Below are positions 60,808 through 64,000 of a stretch of DNA of 64,000 nt, in pieces. The stretch comes from Pelagibius sp. CAU 1746 (GTDB taxonomy: Bacteria > Pseudomonadota > Alphaproteobacteria > Kiloniellales > Kiloniellaceae), in assembly GCF_039839785.1 (NCBI RefSeq), contig NZ_JBDOQT010000001.1:1364001-1428000 (forward strand), written 5' to 3'. Numbering within the stretch: the stretch's first letter is position 1; each line of letters opens with the position of its first letter. The notes under the pieces are model-generated. The model saw only the letters and a list, made by a program, of their open reading frames with translations, made no database searches and had not been told where the DNA came from. Both the position numbers and the translations under genes were made by a program.

Positions 60808-61656
60808 TCAGCCGAATTCGGGGCCGGCAATGGCCGCCAGGGCCGTGGCCCGCGGGAGGTGAAGCTGCCCGCGTACCATGCGTCTAAAGGTCCGCTGGCG
60901 CCGGAATCCGCGGGCCGCCAACACCGCCGCCAAGCCTGGCCGATCGCCGGCGATGTCGATAAAGACGGGTCCGCGCAGCTTGGCCAGGGCTTGGCTCAGC
61001 AGCCCTTCTGCGATCTTGTCGTCTTCGGCGATGAGCGGCCCAAGCTGCGTCGCGCTCGCGCCGTCGCGCCCCAGGACAAAGGCGCGTCCGTCGGCGGTGG
61101 TCCATGCCGCCTGCGGCAGCCGCGCGGCGATCTGAGTCAGAAGATCTCCCCGTTCGGCACCGAAGGCAGCGGCATCCAGCGCGATGACGGCGGCGAGTCG
61201 TTCCGCTGTATCGATGGGCAGGAAAGTCCGATTGCCGGCCGGCTCCGGGCAGTCTTCGGCGAAGCCCTCCCAGCGCTCGATCTGCCGTTCGCCGTCGAAA
61301 CCGAGATCGCGATAGACCCGCTCGCCCGCCGGAGTGGCGTCGAGCACGGCGGCGCGCCCCATCCCCTCCAGCGCTTGAAGGCCGTGCTGCAGCAGGCGGC
61401 GCGCGGCCCCGCGCCCGCGCTCGGAAACCTTCACCAGCACCATGCTGAGCCAGGCAAAGTCCTCCCCATAGGGCAGGATCGCCGCCGTGCCGATCAGGGC
61501 ACCGTTCTTGCGCAAACCGAAGACCCGGCCATGGTCGAAGAAGAAGCCCCAGTCGGCGGGAAGCTGGTTCCAGCCGGCCTCCTCTGACAGCGCCATGGCT
61601 TCTTCCACCGCCGCCTGCGTCAGGGTCTCCGCTGCGGGAGCGTCAGTAAGCGCCAT
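60808..61656 (-). CDS. GNAT acetyltransferase with YitH-type second domain
   Basis: 282-aa protein. N-terminal GNAT fold with the acetyl-CoA loop [19 protein letters not shown] near residue 80 and VYRDLGF. A C-terminal half resembles Acetyltransf_18/YitH ([48 protein letters not shown]). Overlaps the SDR-like gene by 14 bp and is 39 bp before the DapA-like gene, so cotranscribed. Acceptor substrate unknown. Confidence 0.85.
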   Translation of the reverse strand: MALTDAPAAETLTQAAVEEAMALSEEAGWNQLPADWGFFFDHGRVFGLRKNGALIGTAAILPYGEDFAWLSMVLVKVSERGRGAARRLLQHGLQALEGMGRAAVLDATPAGERVYRDLGFDGERQIERWEGFAEDCPEPAGNRTFLPIDTAERLAAVIALDAAAFGAERGDLLTQIAARLPQAAWTTADGRAFVLGRDGASATQLGPLIAEDDKIAEGLLSQALAKLRGPVFIDIAGDRPGLAAVLAARGFRRQRTFRRMVRGQLHLPRATALAAIAGPEFG

Positions 61657-62737
61657 CGCGAACCTCGAAGTGGGTCGGCTTTTGGTAGCTCGGCAGATCC
61701 TTGGACACCCAGTCCGCCGTCCAGGCGATCATGCGCTCCAGCGGCACGATGGGGTAGCCGAAGAGCCCGTTGGCCTGGCTGGTGTTGCTGAGCCAGGCTT
61801 GCGGCGCCTCCGCCCCCTCGATGACCGGCTTGCGGTCCAGAAGCGTGCCGAACTGCTTGGCGAGCCAGCGCACGGAGACGGTCTCCGGCCCGGTGACGTT
61901 GATCGGCGTCGTCGGCGTCGTCGCCTGCTTCAAACAGCGCAGCGCCTGGGCATTGGCATCGCCCTGCCAGATGACGTTCACATGCCCCATGGTCACGTCG
62001 ACGGGCTGTTTGTCGCGCACCTTCACGGCGATGTCGTGCAGCACGCCGTAGCGTAGGTCGATGGCGTAGTTCAGCCGGAACAAGCGGCCGGGCGTGTCAT
62101 GCTGCTGCGAAAAGTACTGAAACAGACGTTCGCGCCCGATGCAGGAGTTCGCGTATTCGCCCGGTGGCGTCAGCTTGGTCGTCTCGTCCGCCCCGCCGCC
62201 GTCCACCGGCACGAAGCTGTAGACGCAGCCGGTCGAGAAACTCACCAGGCGCGACGCCCGGAATGTTTGCGCGACCAGGGCCGGCACATAGGCGTTCATC
62301 GCCCAGGTCAGGGGCTCGTCGCCGCCCGAGCCGAACTTGCGGCCCGCCATGAAAATCACGTTCTTGCAGAACGGCAGCCGCGACACCGCCTCCGGATCCA
62401 AGAGGTCGCAGGCGATCGTTTCGACGCCCTGTTCATCGAGGCCCTCCCGCAGGTCGGGCTCGCTAAAGCGAGCTACCGCGATCACGCGCTTGCCCGGCGC
62501 CGCGCGCCGCGCAAGACAGGCAAGGCTCGGCCCCATCTTGCCGCCGGCCCCGAGCACCATGATGTCGCCGTCGGTGGCTGCCAGATCGTCGATCAAGGCC
62601 TCGCTCGGGCGCGCCAGAAATTCTTCCAGCGCCGCCACGTCGGCGAAGCGCTCCGGCAGCTTGTGCGCCGACAAGAGGCAGGGAGTCGTCTGAGATTCTT
62701 TGCGCGCCTTGCTCATCGCGCCCACCACTTCGCTCAC
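61643..62737 (-). CDS. NAD-dependent epimerase/SDR-like protein lacking the YxxxK lysine
   Basis: 364-aa extended SDR: dinucleotide motif [15 protein letters not shown] near residue 45, [10 protein letters not shown], catalytic-Ser region [11 protein letters not shown] near 173, then [13 protein letters not shown] where a YxxxK is expected. The Lys is replaced by Cys, so the classical proton relay is altered. C-terminal substrate region [11 protein letters not shown]. Start GTG at 62737 overlaps the permease stop (GTGA); ATG 62716 is alternative. Second gene of the transporter operon. Confidence 0.83.
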   Translation of the reverse strand: MSEVVGAMSKARKESQTTPCLLSAHKLPERFADVAALEEFLARPSEALIDDLAATDGDIMVLGAGGKMGPSLACLARRAAPGKRVIAVARFSEPDLREGLDEQGVETIACDLLDPEAVSRLPFCKNVIFMAGRKFGSGGDEPLTWAMNAYVPALVAQTFRASRLVSFSTGCVYSFVPVDGGGADETTKLTPPGEYANSCIGRERLFQYFSQQHDTPGRLFRLNYAIDLRYGVLHDIAVKVRDKQPVDVTMGHVNVIWQGDANAQALRCLKQATTPTTPINVTGPETVSVRWLAKQFGTLLDRKPVIEGAEAPQAWLSNTSQANGLFGYPIVPLERMIAWTADWVSKDLPSYQKPTHFEVRDGAY

Positions 62738-63585
62738 GACATCCTCGCATCTTTGGGAACGGAAAAATACTCGAGTACCAACACCAGCAGGTAGAGCAGA
62801 ACGCCGAGGCCGGTGATCAGGATCACCGCCATGAACATGGCCGGCGTGTCCAGGCTTGCCTGCACTTGGATCATCAGATAGCCGAGCCCACGCTCGGAGG
62901 CGATGAACTCGCCGACCACCGCGCCGGCGACCGCCAGGATCGAGGCCACTTTCATGCCGGAGAAGATATAGGGCAGCGCGCCGGGCAGTTGGATGTAGAT
63001 GAACTTCTGCCAGCGCGAGCCGCGCAGCGAGTTCACCAGGTCCAGCAGATCCGGCTCGATCTCCCGCAGGCCGCGAATGGTGGTCAGCAGAATCGGAAAG
63101 AAGCAGAGGCTGAAAGTGATGAGAATGTTGGTGCCGATCCCGTAGCTGAACCAGACGATCACCAGCGGACCCAGGGCGACCTTGGGGATCATGTTCAGGG
63201 TCACCAGCAGGGGGAAGACCAGGAGTAGGAGCGCCTTCGACCAGGTGAAGACCAGCGCGCAGGCAACGCCCAGGATCACCGCAAGGGCATAGCCGCCGAA
63301 GATCTCCAGCGTCGTCACCCAGGTGTTCTCGAGCCAGCCATAGTGACTGCCTGACAGGGTCGCCAGAACGTCGCTGGGCGGCGGCAGAATGAAATTCTTG
63401 ACCTCCAGGAGGACGACGAGAACCTCCCAGACCGCGAGGGCGGCGAGATGCACCAGGATCACCACGGCGCGGCGCTGCAGGACTTGGCGGCGCTCCGCGG
63501 CGCGGCGATTGGCTTCGGCGTCCAGAGCCGCCATGTCTTCAGGCGCACTTCCGGAGACCGGTGGGGACTCGGGCATGTTTACCAC
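62734..63585 (-). CDS. ABC transporter permease (SsuC/TauC type)
   Basis: 283-aa-plus permease. After a polar N-terminus (residues ~1-40), five to six TM helices and the EAA-like loop in [43 protein letters not shown] typical of nitrate/taurine permeases. I use GTG 63585, with GAGGAG 7 nt upstream; ATG 63576 is the obvious alternative. 66 bp after the TetR stop. Substrate unknown; sulfonates and pyrimidine-type compounds are candidates. Confidence 0.9.
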   Translation of the reverse strand: MVNMPESPPVSGSAPEDMAALDAEANRRAAERRQVLQRRAVVILVHLAALAVWEVLVVLLEVKNFILPPPSDVLATLSGSHYGWLENTWVTTLEIFGGYALAVILGVACALVFTWSKALLLLVFPLLVTLNMIPKVALGPLVIVWFSYGIGTNILITFSLCFFPILLTTIRGLREIEPDLLDLVNSLRGSRWQKFIYIQLPGALPYIFSGMKVASILAVAGAVVGEFIASERGLGYLMIQVQASLDTPAMFMAVILITGLGVLLYLLVLVLEYFSVPKDARMS

Positions 63586-63651
63586 CAAGACACTCCTCTC
63601 ATGAGCCTCGAGCCTACAGGCGGGGTGCCTGGGTGTCAACCAACTGGTTGG

Positions 63652-64000
63652 TTATTTATCTGGGCGGAGGGCGGAGAGAACCAGGTCGATAACGTGCTGA
63701 CGCCGGCGGGCAACCTCTCCCGGCGCCGCCATGTCGCGGTCGAAGATGGCCGAGAGCGTGCTGTTGTTGGAGAAATAGAAGTACGATAGTCCGGCGATGG
63801 AAATGTAGAGATTGACCGGCCCGAAGCGGTCGTTGAAAACGCCTTCGCCGATGCCTCTGCCGAGGGTTTCCTTGATCAGTTCGACCAGCGGCGAGTGCAT
63901 CGCCACCACCTCGCTGGACTCCGCCAGGTGGCGCGCGCTCATCCGGTTTTCGTCGTTGAGAAGGGCGATGAATTCAGGGTGTTCGGCAAGATAATCGAAG
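63652..64000 (-). CDS. TetR-family transcriptional regulator (partial)
   Basis: Only the C-terminal ~115 residues lie in the window; the HTH N-terminus runs beyond 64000. The visible frame reads FDYLAEHPEFIALLNDENR then MSARHLAESSEVVAMHSPLV and GEGVFNDRFGPVNLYISIAGLSYFYFSNN. This is the ligand/dimer domain of the RutR/YcdC-type TetR group. It precedes the transporter operon on the same strand and is its most likely regulator. Confidence 0.82.
   Translation of the reverse strand, partial: FDYLAEHPEFIALLNDENRMSARHLAESSEVVAMHSPLVELIKETLGRGIGEGVFNDRFGPVNLYISIAGLSYFYFSNNSTLSAIFDRDMAAPGEVARRRQHVIDLVLSALRPDK

Overview
This 64 kb window is GC-rich, densely coding chromosomal DNA with alphaproteobacterial gene neighbourhoods. 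Examples are a MarR regulator + OmpR-type regulator + kinase next to ilvE, uvrC-pgsA-moaD-moaE, yqeY-dnaG-rpoD, carA-carB-greA, a type-2 short ArgC, and a Gram-negative (class GN) sortase beside its VIT/vWA target. Together these suggest a marine or halotolerant member of the Rhodospirillales/Kiloniellales type. That placement is an inference from gene content, not from a marker phylogeny. I see no phage, insertion sequence, CRISPR array or rRNA operon.

Layout. 0-5.5 kb: regulatory locus (sensor kinase, response regulator, MarR) divergent from ilvE, then a GreA/B-family factor and a divergent Lrp/RidA pair. 5.5-11.1 kb: minus-strand uvrC-pgsA-mobB-moeA-moaD-moaE cluster joining DNA repair, phospholipid synthesis and molybdenum cofactor assembly. 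11.1-11.55 kb: an AT-rich gap with DnaA-box-like sites. 11.5-18.1 kb: folB, a Ca2+/Na+ antiporter, msrB, a PAS-GGDEF cyclase, and a uvrB-DUF6653-YaiI operon. 18.1-21.4 kb: sortase system with a previously overlooked 48-codon membrane ORF. 21.6-33.2 kb: aspC, amidase, chemoreceptor, GST, argC, an EF-G paralogue, an orphan hybrid-less kinase and the molybdoenzyme MsrP. 33.6-39.8 kb: LysR, trxB, SulP and MFS transporters, glyoxalase I. 39.9-43.6 kb: a minus-strand cassette of an ELM1-like protein, a 2-oxoglutarate oxygenase and a large repeat protein of unknown function. 43.8-50.0 kb: Lrp, GNAT, then carA-carB-greA. 50.2-55.1 kb: yqeY, dnaG, rpoD. 55.2-58.6 kb: a metallo-hydrolase and four envelope proteins, followed by a CAU-anticodon tRNA. 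58.9-64.0 kb: a TetR-led minus-strand operon (SsuC/TauC-type permease, SDR-like protein, GNAT/YitH protein, DapA-like aldolase, SsuB/TauB-type ATPase) that runs off the right edge.

How the parts connect. The Mo-cofactor genes at 5.5-8.3 kb supply the cofactor class used by MsrP at 32-33 kb, and MsrB repairs the complementary cytoplasmic methionine oxide. UvrB and UvrC lie in one window on the same strand. The least understood units are the 39.9-43.6 kb cassette, the 58.9-64 kb operon and the small protein in the sortase operon. Several regulatory sites can be read directly: palindromic operators between the MarR gene and ilvE and between Lrp and RidA, a probable CTG start for the response regulator, and a terminator hairpin inside the aspC leader. 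All start sites were chosen by eye, and no homology search was run.
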